DNA of 64,000 nucleotides from Actinomycetota bacterium (GTDB taxonomy: Bacteria; Actinomycetota; Acidimicrobiia; Actinomarinales; Actinomarinaceae): contig JACNGE010000007.1 of assembly GCA_014384285.1 (NCBI GenBank), positions 45,928 through 109,927 on the forward strand. The letters run 5' to 3'. The position numbers and the translations under genes are program-made. The notes beneath the pieces are model-generated. The model did not search any database, was not told where the DNA came from, and saw only the letters and a list, made by a program, of their open reading frames with translations. Below, in pieces: positions 54,526 to 63,466 of the stretch (position 1 is the first letter of the stretch; each line of letters opens with the position of its first letter).

Positions 54526-54560
54526 ATACGTACGTATGCTAAAAATAAGGTATTTTTAGC
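54526..54560 (-). promoter_or_regulatory. double palindrome in the sugar-importer promoter
   Basis: A perfect 12-base palindrome (ATACGTACGTAT, 54526-54537) touches a second inverted repeat of 10 bases per arm (GCTAAAAATA / TATTTTTAGC, 54538-54560). On the minus strand TATAAA, a -10 candidate, overlaps the first. Likely operator(s) for a sugar-responsive regulator; the second repeat could alternatively be a tRNA-Leu 3' structure, since no U-run follows it. Confidence 0.5.
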
Positions 54561-54651
54561 TATCCTCATAATAAAGAGAAAGTTAGTTTCAACATTAAAA
54601 ATTAGAATAATTCTTGATTTTCAGTTGAAAATGTAACTTTTTTTAATTAAG

Positions 54652-54735
54652 TGCCCGGGGGGGGACTCGAACCCCCACATCCTTTCGAATAACGGATTTT
54701 AAGTCCGTCGCGTCTACCAATTCCGCCACCCGGGC
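54652..54735 (-). tRNA. tRNA-Leu (UAA)
   Basis: 84 bases on the minus strand, type II tRNA with a long variable arm. Acceptor GCCCGGG pairs with CCCGGGC, discriminator A, T-arm GGGGG-TTCGAGT-CCCCC, anticodon stem-loop with TAA (ACGGACTTAAAATCCGT). CCA is not encoded. The acceptor and T-arm give a run of eight G on the plus strand. Confidence 0.96.
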
Positions 54736-54748
54736 TACCTGTCTAAAC

Positions 54749-55648
54749 TTAATAATTTTTTAAGATTAGCCCTTCTAAAATATCACTTTTTGAGACTTTT
54801 AGCTCATCAAATTTAAATTTTTTCATGATATTAGTAACTATTAAGACTCCAGCAGATAGAGTTTTTGCTCTTTTTGGATCTAGGGATGGAAAATTACTTA
54901 TAATTTGGGCTTCTGACATTTTATTCAATCTGGAAGAAAAATCAGATACCCAATCAGAACTTAAAGTAATCATATGAATCTCTTCCTCATCATATTTTTT
55001 CTGTCCTAAAAATATTGAAGCTATAGAAGTAAATGTTCCAGCAACCCCAATCATGTAAGCTTTGTCGGAAGAAATTTGAACATTTAAACTTTGATTAATT
55101 ATTTCATTTGCTTTAAGTATTTCAGACTGATCAAGAGGATTCTCAGTTAGTGATCGCTCTCTTAATGAGACTACTCCAATATCTAAAGAATTAACCTGTG
55201 TACGGTTGTTGATGTCATATATTAACTCTGTACTTCTTCCTCCAATATCTACTATAAAAAAATTATCTTTAATATTGCTAGACGAAAGAACTCCCAAGGA
55301 TGTAAGAAAGCCTTCCTCCTCACCGGATATGATCTGAATTTCTAAATCTAATTTTTTTCTTATCTCTTCTATTACTGCTTCAGAATTGTCAGCATCCCGA
55401 AACACAGCTGTGCCGGTAATAATAATTTGGTCCACATTCTCTGAGTTAATTTTTTTTAAATAACCTCTGAGTGTTTTTATTAGACGATTTTTTGCATCTT
55501 GAGAAATATTATTATCTGCCTCAACTCCCTCTGAAGTTTTAGTAACCTGATGTGTTTTATAAAGTGGAGAAAGGGTGCCAGATGATACATCTGCAATTAA
55601 AAGGCGGGTCGAGTTTGAACCACAATCAATTGCAGCTATCTTTACCAT
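54749..55648 (-). CDS. Ppx/GppA-type exopolyphosphatase
   Basis: 299-residue enzyme of the actin-like fold that hydrolyses polyphosphate or pppGpp. N-terminal phosphate-binding AAIDCGSNSTRLLIAD, then ISGEEEGFLT and IVDIGGRSTEL, and the adenosine-type loop MIGVAGTFTS. Shorter than full PPX, of the single-domain actinobacterial type. Overlaps the DUF501 gene by 7 bases. Conserved neighbourhood with enolase and the FtsB-like gene. Confidence 0.9.
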   Translation of the reverse strand: MVKIAAIDCGSNSTRLLIADVSSGTLSPLYKTHQVTKTSEGVEADNNISQDAKNRLIKTLRGYLKKINSENVDQIIITGTAVFRDADNSEAVIEEIRKKLDLEIQIISGEEEGFLTSLGVLSSSNIKDNFFIVDIGGRSTELIYDINNRTQVNSLDIGVVSLRERSLTENPLDQSEILKANEIINQSLNVQISSDKAYMIGVAGTFTSIASIFLGQKKYDEEEIHMITLSSDWVSDFSSRLNKMSEAQIISNFPSLDPKRAKTLSAGVLIVTNIMKKFKFDELKVSKSDILEGLILKNY

Positions 55649-56163
55649 TCAACTTTCCAAGCTGTATTTTTTTCCATTTTATCTTTATCTATACAAGGCT
55701 CTACACAGTTGTATCCGCCAACCAATTCTTCGACGATATTTCCAACCATATTTTTTCCTGTAGCAAGCTGATCTGCAAAATGTGAGTGTAGGCACTTTAT
55801 ACTTTCCCGGGCTCCTCCAACTCCTCCATATGGAGGAATTTTTGAATTTTCATCTACCTCGTCATTTCGTTCAGCTTCATATGACTCTTGCCTTCCAATC
55901 CACTGTTTGTATAAATTTTTATCACTTTGTATTTGACTATCAAGCTCTTTAATTAATCCTTTGGATTCTAGAGAACCAATTTTTTTAGTATACATTGGAC
56001 ATGAAAGCCAATATGTTGTTGGAAAAGGTGTTCCATCATCTAAATTCGGCGGAACCTTAATAACTACTGGAAGATTGAAGTGACAACGTGTTGTGACCTT
56101 AACCTCACTTCTAAGTTTTCTTCCTAGTTGAATTTCTACAATTTGTTTATTGTGATTTGTCAT
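55642..56163 (-). CDS. DUF501 family protein
   Basis: About 173 residues. Matches the actinobacterial DUF501 pattern: GRKLRSEVKVTTRCHFNLPVVIKVPPNLDDGTPFPTTYWLSCP (read in parts), and GGVGGARESIKCLHSHFADQLATGKN with conserved Cys and His that could bind metal. The frame is open to 56235, but the ATG at 56163 (MTNHNKQIVEIQL) is the family's start. Function unknown; it is regularly next to enolase, DivIC and ppx. Confidence 0.88.
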   Translation of the reverse strand: MTNHNKQIVEIQLGRKLRSEVKVTTRCHFNLPVVIKVPPNLDDGTPFPTTYWLSCPMYTKKIGSLESKGLIKELDSQIQSDKNLYKQWIGRQESYEAERNDEVDENSKIPPYGGVGGARESIKCLHSHFADQLATGKNMVGNIVEELVGGYNCVEPCIDKDKMEKNTAWKVEW

Positions 56164-56545
56164 TAGTACCAATGATACTTTCAACAAAATATTCAAAAAT
56201 ACTCTTGCTTCTTTCGCTCCGAAGTGTTTCCTCAAGAGGAGTTACAGCTTCAGGTACCTCAAACTTATGGAGAACTTCTCCAGCTTTTCCATAACCGTGT
56301 TCTTGTAGGATTAGATCTAATTTTTCAGGATCATTTAAATTATCTATTTTTGTTTGATACTCATTTATCTGACTTTTAAGTTCCTGTGAATGTTCAATTC
56401 GTTTTTCAAGCGTTGTTTCCATGGATTTATAGTTTTTGTAGGTTACTTGATATGTATATAATACAAAGTACGCAGCAGAAAAAGTAACAGCAAATATGAC
56501 TATTTTTGAAATAAGATTTCTTTTAAAGGTTTCTAACTGTTCCAT
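56147..56545 (-). CDS. FtsB/DivIC-like septum protein
   Basis: 132 residues with one membrane helix (about 12-33, SKIVIFAVTFSAAYFVLYTY) and a coiled coil (about 43-70, heptad-rich TTLEKRIEHSQELKSQINEYQTKIDNL, read in parts), as in septum-formation initiators. Overlaps enolase by 13 bases and DUF501 by 17. In other actinobacteria the same trio is conserved, and the protein joins the divisome. Confidence 0.88.
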   Translation of the reverse strand: MEQLETFKRNLISKIVIFAVTFSAAYFVLYTYQVTYKNYKSMETTLEKRIEHSQELKSQINEYQTKIDNLNDPEKLDLILQEHGYGKAGEVLHKFEVPEAVTPLEETLRSERSKSIFEYFVESIIGTNDKSQ

Positions 56546-57801
56546 TTTGAATTATTAAAATTGTCCAAACCTAAGACTTCTCCAATCCTAAGTAATTCGT
56601 TATATTTTGCTGTTCTCTCTGATCTTGCTGGTGCACCTGTTTTTATTTGACCACTGGAGGTTCCTGAAACTAAATGACTTATAAATACATTCTCTGTTTC
56701 ACCAGACCTGTGAGAAACCATTGAGGTAAAGTTGCTTTTCTGTGCAAGAGACATAGTCTCATAGGTTTCAGAAATACTACCTACTTGGTTTACTTTTATT
56801 AAAATTGAATTTGCAGAGTTTTCCTCGATACCTTTTTGAAGCATATGAGACTGCGTAACAAATAAATCATCTCCGACGAGTTGTATTTGATTTCCTATTT
56901 TTGCAGTAATTTCGTTCCAACCATCCCAATCATCTTCGGCAAGACCATCCTCAATAGACACGATTGGAAACTTTTCTGTGAGGTCTATTAAATAATTAAC
57001 CATATCGCTTGAGGTGAGTTTTTCATTCTCGATTAAATAGGTCCCGTTATCATAAAACTCTGAGGAAGCAGCATCTAAGGCTATTGACACCTGTTCTTCC
57101 ATTTTGTAATTTGCTTTTTCAACAGCTTCAATGATTATTTTGAGTACTTCTTCAGAAGAGTTTAAATTAGGAGCAAATCCACCCTCATCTCCAACATTCG
57201 TTGCAAGACCTCTATCCTTAAGAAGCTTCTTTAAAGTGTGGTATATTTCTACACCTGCTTGCAGTGCATGATCGAATTGATCAAAACCATGAGGAACAAT
57301 CATAAACTCTTGTATATCTACCTTATTATCAGCATGAGCACCACCATTTAAGATATTCATAAAAGGTACTGGTAATGATGGAGGTCCATATATGTTTGGA
57401 ACTAACTCATACATTTGCTTATCGGTTGCTACTGCGTATGCATTTAAACAGGCCATTGATACAGCAAGAATTGAGTTTGCACCAAGATTACTTTTGTTAG
57501 TTGAGGCATCAAGCTCGATCATTAATTTATCAAGGTTGTCTTGATCTCCAGCATCATGACCTTTTAAGAGCTCAAAGATTTCCGTATTGACTTTATCAAC
57601 AGCTTTAGAAACACCTTTACCGAGAAATTTATCATCACCATCTCTAAGTTCGTGAGCTTCTAATTTACCTGTTGATGCTCCAGATGGTACTGATGCTCTT
57701 CCTTTTGAACCATTATCTAGAGTAACTTCTGCTTCCACGGTGGGATTAGCTCTTGAATCTAGGACATACCTAGCGTGAATTTTATTAATATTTGTATTCA
57801 T
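56533..57801 (-). CDS. eno: enolase
   Basis: 422-residue glycolytic enzyme (2-phosphoglycerate to phosphoenolpyruvate). Visible: GRASVPSGASTG, NKVDIQEFMIVP, the catalytic-lysine region ILIKVNQVGS, and metal-binding GDDLFVTQ and SHRSGETEN. Full length. About 37 bases of gap to MazG. Likely leads the run eno-ftsB-DUF501-ppx. Confidence 0.96.
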   Translation of the reverse strand: MNTNINKIHARYVLDSRANPTVEAEVTLDNGSKGRASVPSGASTGKLEAHELRDGDDKFLGKGVSKAVDKVNTEIFELLKGHDAGDQDNLDKLMIELDASTNKSNLGANSILAVSMACLNAYAVATDKQMYELVPNIYGPPSLPVPFMNILNGGAHADNKVDIQEFMIVPHGFDQFDHALQAGVEIYHTLKKLLKDRGLATNVGDEGGFAPNLNSSEEVLKIIIEAVEKANYKMEEQVSIALDAASSEFYDNGTYLIENEKLTSSDMVNYLIDLTEKFPIVSIEDGLAEDDWDGWNEITAKIGNQIQLVGDDLFVTQSHMLQKGIEENSANSILIKVNQVGSISETYETMSLAQKSNFTSMVSHRSGETENVFISHLVSGTSSGQIKTGAPARSERTAKYNELLRIGEVLGLDNFNNSKWNS

Positions 57802-57838
57802 AACCCTGTTATTTAAAATCTAACAGAATTTTTAAAGT

Positions 57839-58579
57839 TTACGACTTTATTTGGTTATTCTTTGCTTTCTGCCAAAGCTCATTCAAGTCGTCACCATCAT
57901 GATAATGCTCTTCAACATATCTAGCTCTTGTAACAAATCGGTCAATAGACCTTTTTAGTTGCACTTCAGGATCAGCATCAAGGTATCTGGAGACATTGAG
58001 AAGTGAAAAGTAAACATCTCCAAGTTCACTTTTTCTATCCTCTGAATTTTTTGCATCCTTCAATTCCTCAACTTCAGAAATCAGGTCCTCCAAGGCCTCT
58101 TCGTAGTTTGAATAAGAGAGATTAAGACTTTTTGCTTTTCTCTGAGCTTTAAAAGCAACATTTACAGGTGGAAGACTGTGGTTTAGGTCATCAAAGATAG
58201 AATTACCGTCTTGCTGTTTAATTTTCTCCCATTGTTTCTCTACTTCTTCTGCGGTTTCTAGTTGCTTATCTTCAAAAATATGAGGGTGTCTCTTTATAAG
58301 CTTTTCACGCAAACTTATCATGACATCAGACATGTTAAAGAATTCTTTCTCCTCAGCTATTTTTGAATGAAGGAAAATTTGTAGAAGAACATCTCCAAGT
58401 TCACCTTTAAGATCATCGAAACTTTCCTGAGTAGCATCTAATTTTGAGATTGCATCTAGCAACTCATAAGACTCTTCAATTAAATGTTTTGCTAAAGACT
58501 CGTGTGTTTGTTCTTTGTCCCATGGACATTCAACTCTTAATTTTTCAACAATAAGTATTAGCTCGTCAAATTCACTCAT
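57839..58579 (-). CDS. mazG: MazG nucleoside triphosphate pyrophosphohydrolase
   Basis: 246 residues with two all-alpha MazG halves. First: LAKHLIEESYELLDAI and GELGDVLLQIFLHSKIAEE, the EExxE-x-EXXD metal pattern. Second: KSELGDVYFSLLNVSRYLD. It removes non-canonical NTPs. ATG lies 3 bases after the epimerase stop. Second half keeps the residues, so it is probably active. Confidence 0.93.
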   Translation of the reverse strand: MSEFDELILIVEKLRVECPWDKEQTHESLAKHLIEESYELLDAISKLDATQESFDDLKGELGDVLLQIFLHSKIAEEKEFFNMSDVMISLREKLIKRHPHIFEDKQLETAEEVEKQWEKIKQQDGNSIFDDLNHSLPPVNVAFKAQRKAKSLNLSYSNYEEALEDLISEVEELKDAKNSEDRKSELGDVYFSLLNVSRYLDADPEVQLKRSIDRFVTRARYVEEHYHDGDDLNELWQKAKNNQIKS

Positions 58580-58582
58580 TGT

Positions 58583-59587
58583 TCAGCTTTCTTTTTGTAT
58601 TTCTAGTTCAATCAATCCCTGAGATATGAGCCAGCTGATAATTTTATGAATAAAACCATCTACATGGATGTACTCGAGTTTGAGATCTCTCTCTGCTTTT
58701 GAGCCATCATATAGATGTCCATGCGTTAAGACTCTGACGGATTCTCTGCAGATTATAGAATCTCCTGAAGAGAACAGCGACACTAGATCGAAAATGGGAC
58801 TTGCTAATTTTAAAATTCTTTTTGGGATATAAATTGGAGAACCATTCCATGAGGTAGTATTTTTTACCTTTTCTATCAGTTCCTCTGAAGAGACATGAAA
58901 ACTGTTTAGAACATATCTCTCATTATCTACTCCGTAAACCAATGCGTTGTAGTGACCCTCTGTGCAGTTATCGATATCAATTATTGAGATATTGTTTTTT
59001 AATAGAGGGGGATATTTTTTGTTGAGAGAAGATATAAGCAATTTTGCTGTTCCAGAAACTCTCCCAGGTCCCTGAACTGAAGATGGGTTTACTGATACAA
59101 ACTCAAACTCTTTCTTAAACTTAAAGGCCTCAACTTCTGCTTCGTATTTTGACTTTTCATAATTACTAAGAAAACTACCTCTATGTGTTGCCTCTTCGTT
59201 TCCCGGTAATCCTTTTTCCTCACCCAGTGTCACTGCTGATGATGTATAAATGAACTTTTTAATACCTAAGCTGTTTCCTAGACCGAGCATTTTTTTTGTA
59301 CCCTCTATATTGATGTTGAACATAGCTTCCGGATTTTTAGCACACATCTTATTCATGCCTGCTACATGAAAAACTGCATCAATCTTTGCATCTTGTAGTT
59401 GGTCGTATAATGAGGATTCAAATAAATCCCCTTTAATTGGAGACACACCTAAATCAGTGAGGTCTTTCATGGTTTCCTCACTTCTTGCGAGTGCGTAAAT
59501 ATTATGATTATTTTTTATTAATTTTTGTAATAGTGGTTTACCGACAACACCAGTTGCACCAGTGATAAATATATTTTTATATTCCAT
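58583..59587 (-). CDS. NAD(P)-dependent epimerase/dehydratase
   Basis: Extended short-chain dehydrogenase of 334 residues: nucleotide motif FITGATGVVGKPLLQKL near the start, the catalytic YEKSK (YxxxK near residue 144) and a serine in the SSAVTLGE stretch. Could be a sugar-nucleotide epimerase or a dihydroflavonol-reductase-like enzyme; the C-terminal half (from 240) is not specific. Operon place between mazG and pgsA is not informative. No clear substrate. Confidence 0.85.
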   Translation of the reverse strand: MEYKNIFITGATGVVGKPLLQKLIKNNHNIYALARSEETMKDLTDLGVSPIKGDLFESSLYDQLQDAKIDAVFHVAGMNKMCAKNPEAMFNINIEGTKKMLGLGNSLGIKKFIYTSSAVTLGEEKGLPGNEEATHRGSFLSNYEKSKYEAEVEAFKFKKEFEFVSVNPSSVQGPGRVSGTAKLLISSLNKKYPPLLKNNISIIDIDNCTEGHYNALVYGVDNERYVLNSFHVSSEELIEKVKNTTSWNGSPIYIPKRILKLASPIFDLVSLFSSGDSIICRESVRVLTHGHLYDGSKAERDLKLEYIHVDGFIHKIISWLISQGLIELEIQKES

Positions 59588-60126
59588 TATTCTGCTGAAT
59601 TATAAGCAGCGAAATATTGATAACCCGAGATGTATGAAAAAAGCAGTGCTAGATACACAACTACTGTGTCCAAACTCACACCCATTATGTCTACTGGAAA
59701 GTCCATTAGTACAAAACCTATTGCCCAAAACTGCAGGCTAGCTTTTATTTTACCTAGAGGACTTGGTGGTATGAGCTTGCCTTCATTTCCAGCAAGTCCA
59801 CGAAGTCCAGTTACTATAAATTCTCTTGATATTAGTAAAACAGTAATCCAGATATTAACTCGATCAATATAGGTAAAACCGATAAATATACATGTTACAA
59901 AAAGTTTGTCAGCAATGGTATCTAGAAAGGCACCTGTCTTTGTAGAAACATCCCATTTTCTTGCTAATTTTCCATCAAAAAAATCAGTCCATACAGCTAT
60001 AAATGCAAGAATTGCAGGTGTAAGCATCAGGCCATTTTGTGAACCATCTTGGAGAATTAAGAATAATATTACAGGTGATGAAAATATCCTAAACCAAGCT
60101 AACAAATCAGGTATGTACTTTTTCAT
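59587..60126 (-). CDS. pgsA: CDP-diacylglycerol-glycerol-3-phosphate phosphatidyltransferase
   Basis: Integral membrane CDP-alcohol phosphotransferase of 179 residues. The diagnostic DGKLARKWDVSTKTGAFLDTIADK (DGxxAR-x8-GxxxD-xxxD, read in parts) is intact, and 4-6 hydrophobic helices follow. Makes phosphatidylglycerol phosphate. Overlaps neighbours by one base on both sides (TAATG). Confidence 0.92.
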   Translation of the reverse strand: MKKYIPDLLAWFRIFSSPVILFLILQDGSQNGLMLTPAILAFIAVWTDFFDGKLARKWDVSTKTGAFLDTIADKLFVTCIFIGFTYIDRVNIWITVLLISREFIVTGLRGLAGNEGKLIPPSPLGKIKASLQFWAIGFVLMDFPVDIMGVSLDTVVVYLALLFSYISGYQYFAAYNSAE

Positions 60127-60722
60127 TAAATCACATCAATTATTCTTCTCTCAGAAGCTTGCTTTATAGCTACTTCACGGTTTTCAGAAAATGCTTTAAT
60201 CACGTCAATCACATCTTCTATAATAAACTCTACTTCTTCTCTCTCCTCATTGTTGAACTTTGAGAGAACATAATTAGCTGGATCAACTCCACTTGGAGGT
60301 CTTCCTACACCAATTTTTAATTTCCAATAATGGTCTTTATTTATAGTTTTATCAATAGACTTTATTCCGTTGTGACCACCATCTGAGCTCCCCTGCTTAA
60401 GCCTGAGTCTCCCAAATGCTAAATCTATATCATCATAAATAATCACAATATTTTCATGATCGATATTTTTATTTTTCAAATATGCCCTCAAGGAATCTCC
60501 TGAATTATTCATGGAGACCATTGGTGTCAACAACGTTAAATTAGTATCGTTATGAGAGATCTCAGCTGATCGATACATTCCTGACTTGTGAGTTTTAAGA
60601 CTTGAGCCATTTTTCTCTAGAAATTTTACGAGAGTATCTGCTCCAATATTATGTCGTGTTTTTGAATATTTTACGTCAGGATTCCAAAGACCAACAAGAA
60701 GAATTGAGTTTTTATTCAGCAC
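60126..60722 (-). CDS. pth: peptidyl-tRNA hydrolase
   Basis: Releases peptides from peptidyl-tRNA. The catalytic histidine is in KTRHNIGAD, and SMNNSGDSLRAYLKN, IIYDDIDLAFGRLRLKQGSSDGGHNGIKSI (read in parts) and KIGVGRPP are Pth motifs. Only GLxNP differs (VGLWNPDVKY). A GTG at 60722 overlaps the end of rplY and gives a more usual N terminus than the upstream start at 60770; it has no clear ribosome-binding site. Confidence 0.93.
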   Translation of the reverse strand: MLNKNSILLVGLWNPDVKYSKTRHNIGADTLVKFLEKNGSSLKTHKSGMYRSAEISHNDTNLTLLTPMVSMNNSGDSLRAYLKNKNIDHENIVIIYDDIDLAFGRLRLKQGSSDGGHNGIKSIDKTINKDHYWKLKIGVGRPPSGVDPANYVLSKFNNEEREEVEFIIEDVIDVIKAFSENREVAIKQASERRIIDVI

Positions 60723-61395
60723 TTTCTTCTGAGGAGTCTTCCCCATCAGCTTCCGGACTAGATTCACCATCTGCAGCTACTTCTCCTTCTTCGCCTTCTA
60801 AGCCTTCGCCCAAGACATCTTCTTCTTCGACAGCAGCTCTTGGTAGGGTAACTGTAACCATGACTGAATCATCTTCTTCATTAGCTAAAGTAACTCCCTC
60901 TGGAAGTTCAATATCAGATGCACTGACATTTTCACCTACATTTAAGTGGCTAATGTCAATATCTAGTGATGTTGGAATATTTGTAGGTAGGGCACTAATT
61001 CGTAGCGTGTTGTTGATTGTTTGAACCAAACCACCCTCTTCTTTAACACCAAGCGGTATACCGAGGTAGTTTATTTGAACCTCTGCCTCTACAGTTTGTG
61101 TTAAGTCTACTTTGATTAGATCAACATGAACAAATTCATCTCTATAAGGATGTCTCTGAATCTGTCTTGCTAAAGCTGTAACTTTATCTTTTTCTCCAAG
61201 CTCAATATTTAAAATAATGTTTGAACCTGCCTCAGTTTTAAGTGCGTTTCTAAACTCTCTTGCATCAATATATACAGCAGTTGATTCCATGCCTTGTCCA
61301 TAGACAACTGCAGGTAATAGTCCCTCTTTACGAAGTCTTCTAGACTCAGGTGAACCTTGATCTTCTCTCAATGTTGCTTTTAATGTTGCTTCCAT
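60712..61395 (-). CDS. rplY: ribosomal protein L25 (Ctc/TL5 family)
   Basis: 227 residues: L25-like RNA-binding domain (about 1-92), TL5-type domain (about 93-185) and an acidic tail (about 190-227, E/D/S-rich). AAGGAA lies before the ATG at a suitable distance. It binds 5S rRNA. The Ctc-type length suits Actinobacteria. Gene order rplY-pth is conserved in many bacteria. Confidence 0.94.
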   Translation of the reverse strand: MEATLKATLREDQGSPESRRLRKEGLLPAVVYGQGMESTAVYIDAREFRNALKTEAGSNIILNIELGEKDKVTALARQIQRHPYRDEFVHVDLIKVDLTQTVEAEVQINYLGIPLGVKEEGGLVQTINNTLRISALPTNIPTSLDIDISHLNVGENVSASDIELPEGVTLANEEDDSVMVTVTLPRAAVEEEDVLGEGLEGEEGEVAADGESSPEADGEDSSEESAE

Positions 61396-61452
61396 AATTT
61401 CCTTACGAAGTATATAGAGTAGTTAATTTTATTTGCTAATAAAAACGTTATT

Positions 61453-62250
61453 TTATGCTTTTTCTGTGGCTTTACCTGCAGAAATAACAGCAAAAGTAAG
61501 CGTGATTGCTGCAAACGATCCTGCTGCTATATAGCCTTTTGAAATAACATCTGTAATCCAACCATCGACCATAATCGCTCTCATCGACTCAATAACATAC
61601 GTAGTTGGATTGTATGCAGAGGCTGTTGCAAGCCATCCTCTTAATGCTTCTCGTGGAACGAATGTTGGTGCCAAAAATAATGCAGGGAAGAAAAGGAACG
61701 ATGCTGCTTGTGCACCTTGGGAGGATCCAGAACGGACACCTGCTGCAACAGAGTAACCAGCAAATCCCATACCCCATAAAAAAGCTATAGATAGAACCAT
61801 AAAGTAACCAACTGCACCAACAGCAGGATCAGCACCAATAATTTTTCCTATAACCATGATTAATCCAGCTTGCAGCAACACTCTTAATGCACCAACTAAC
61901 ATTGGAGCCAAAATAATTGCCCATTTTGAAATCGGCATACTTTGATAACGTTTAAATACTCCTGATTCAATATCTTCTACCAAGTAAATTCCAGACGCTC
62001 CACCACTGACGGATGCAGAGACTATTGATACCGGAAGGATAAAGTTCACAAAGTTTCCATTCGCAAAATCAAACGGTGTTCCCTGTGCTGAACCTCCAAA
62101 AACCCCGCCTAATGCACCGTCATAGACAAACAGGAAAAATGCAGAGATAAAAATATTAGGAAGTTCTGCCAAAGGTCTACGGATAACACGTAATAATAAT
62201 CTCTTTGTTAAAATCTGCAGCTGGGTGAGAAATGATCTATTTGATTCCAT
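61453..62250 (-). CDS. ABC-2 type exporter permease (DrrB-like)
   Basis: 265 residues, six hydrophobic helices of the ABC-2 family, including IESGVFKRYQSMPISKWAIILAPMLVGALRVLL (read in parts) and GSSQGAQAASFLFFPALFLAPTFVPRE. One base overlap with the ATPase gene. Exports lipids or drugs; no sequence mark fixes the substrate. The pair is in the DrrAB group of actinobacteria. Confidence 0.9.
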   Translation of the reverse strand: MESNRSFLTQLQILTKRLLLRVIRRPLAELPNIFISAFFLFVYDGALGGVFGGSAQGTPFDFANGNFVNFILPVSIVSASVSGGASGIYLVEDIESGVFKRYQSMPISKWAIILAPMLVGALRVLLQAGLIMVIGKIIGADPAVGAVGYFMVLSIAFLWGMGFAGYSVAAGVRSGSSQGAQAASFLFFPALFLAPTFVPREALRGWLATASAYNPTTYVIESMRAIMVDGWITDVISKGYIAAGSFAAITLTFAVISAGKATEKA

Positions 62251-63233
62251 TATCTTCCTCTTCCTCTAGTTGATGCTGGTGTCTCTTCAACAGCATCATC
62301 TGCACCCTCAAGTCTATAACCAGTTACTTCAAGAAATACGTCATCTAGTGTTGGTTTACTTGCAGCTACTGAACTGACTTCAATACCTGCTGATGTGAGT
62401 TCTTTTAAGTATCCTGGAATTTTTGAAGCGCCATCTTCAACAGTGATTCTTAATTCCATTTTTTCTTGGACAGAGTCGGTGAGTAATTGTTGCGCTTTTG
62501 TAATATCTCCCTCTGTTTCGAATGAAAAAGTTATGACATCCCCACCAATACTGGCTTTGAGCTCATCTGAAGTACCCTCGGCGACAACGAGTCCTTCATC
62601 AATAATTGCTATTCTGTCTGCTAGTTCATCAGCTTCCTCAAGGTATTGTGTTGTCAAAATGACTGTAACACCTGTGTCTCTGAGTCTTTTTATCTCATCC
62701 CACAACACTCTTCTAGAACCTGGGTCTAAACCAGTGGTAGGTTCATCTAAAAACAAAATCTCTGGTGAGTGTACGAGACTTAGACCTAAATCAAGTCGTC
62801 TTTTCATACCTCCTGAATAAGTCTTAACTCTCCTATCAGCTGCTTCCGTAAGACCGACCAGTTCTAAAAGTTCTTTTGTTCTCTTTTCAGAATCAGATTT
62901 GTTATATCCCCATAAACGACATGTAGTAAAAAATAACTCTTTACCTGTTAATAGATTATCAATTCCAGTGTCTTGTAACGCAACACCTATTTTTTCTCGA
63001 ACTTGTTTATCTTGTGTCTCAACATCAATACCTAATATTGATGCGCTTCCCTTTGTAATGCTGAGGAGTGTTGTCAGCATTAAGATAGTTGTTGATTTTC
63101 CAGCACCATTAGGGCCAAGTAGCCCAAAGATTTCTCCTTGCTCAACCTGAAAGCTTACATCTTTTACTGCCTCAACCGTGTCTTGTTTGCTCGTAAAAGT
63201 TTTTTTAATATTCTTAACGTCGACTGCTAACAT
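62250..63233 (-). CDS. ABC exporter ATPase (DrrA-like)
   Basis: 327-residue NBD. Walker A GPNGAGKST, signature YSGGMKRRLDLGLSLV, Walker B ILFLDEPTTGLDPGS and H-loop TTQYLEEADEL. The C-terminal extension (about 225-327) of daunorubicin-type ATPases is present, ending in an Arg/Gly tail. Precedes the permease gene. The start has AGG upstream (AGGTAATAA-ATG). Confidence 0.93.
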   Translation of the reverse strand: MLAVDVKNIKKTFTSKQDTVEAVKDVSFQVEQGEIFGLLGPNGAGKSTTILMLTTLLSITKGSASILGIDVETQDKQVREKIGVALQDTGIDNLLTGKELFFTTCRLWGYNKSDSEKRTKELLELVGLTEAADRRVKTYSGGMKRRLDLGLSLVHSPEILFLDEPTTGLDPGSRRVLWDEIKRLRDTGVTVILTTQYLEEADELADRIAIIDEGLVVAEGTSDELKASIGGDVITFSFETEGDITKAQQLLTDSVQEKMELRITVEDGASKIPGYLKELTSAGIEVSSVAASKPTLDDVFLEVTGYRLEGADDAVEETPASTRGRGR

Positions 63234-63282
63234 TTATTACCTATATACAAATAGATATCCTACAAGTACTACGTTTTTACTT

Positions 63283-63355
63283 GGCCTCGTAGCTCAGGGG
63301 ATAGAGCACAGGTTTCCTAAACCTGGTGTCGCAAGTTCGAATCTTGCCGAGGCCG
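63283..63355 (+). tRNA. tRNA-Arg (CCU)
   Basis: 73-base cloverleaf: acceptor GGCCTCG / CGAGGCC, discriminator G, anticodon loop TTCCTAA with CCT, and TTCGAAT in the T-loop. CCA is not encoded; a T-run follows. A common integration target, but no duplicate of its 3' end was seen nearby. Confidence 0.96.
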
Positions 63356-63437
63356 CTTTTTTAACTACATATATATAAGAATGTGTGGCATTAATCAATG
63401 CGCTTCACAGAAAAAAACATACACGGAAAACATTGAC

Positions 63438-63443
63438 TATAAT
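63438..63443 (+). promoter_or_regulatory. TATAAT -10 box upstream of the HTH gene
   Basis: Perfect TATAAT in the gap after tRNA-Arg, about 24 bases before the ATG at 63467. No strong ribosome-binding site follows. Confidence 0.4.
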
Positions 63444-63466
63444 CTGAATCTGCCAAAATACTAAAA

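Noticed and set aside
54653..54670. Long G run at the tRNA-Leu as a sequencing error
   Set aside because: It is explained by the acceptor GGG plus a 5-base GGGGG T-stem strand, and the cloverleaf is complete with it.
60602..61024. 140-residue plus-strand frame over pth and rplY
   Set aside because: Shadow of the acidic L25 tail (serine-rich when read in the antisense frame).
62395..62820. 141-residue plus-strand frame opposite the DrrA-like ATPase
   Set aside because: Antisense to a complete ATPase; no own promoter or motifs.
63283..63355. tRNA-Arg as a second integration site
   Set aside because: No duplicate of its 3' half was seen in the following 100 bases or at the fragment.
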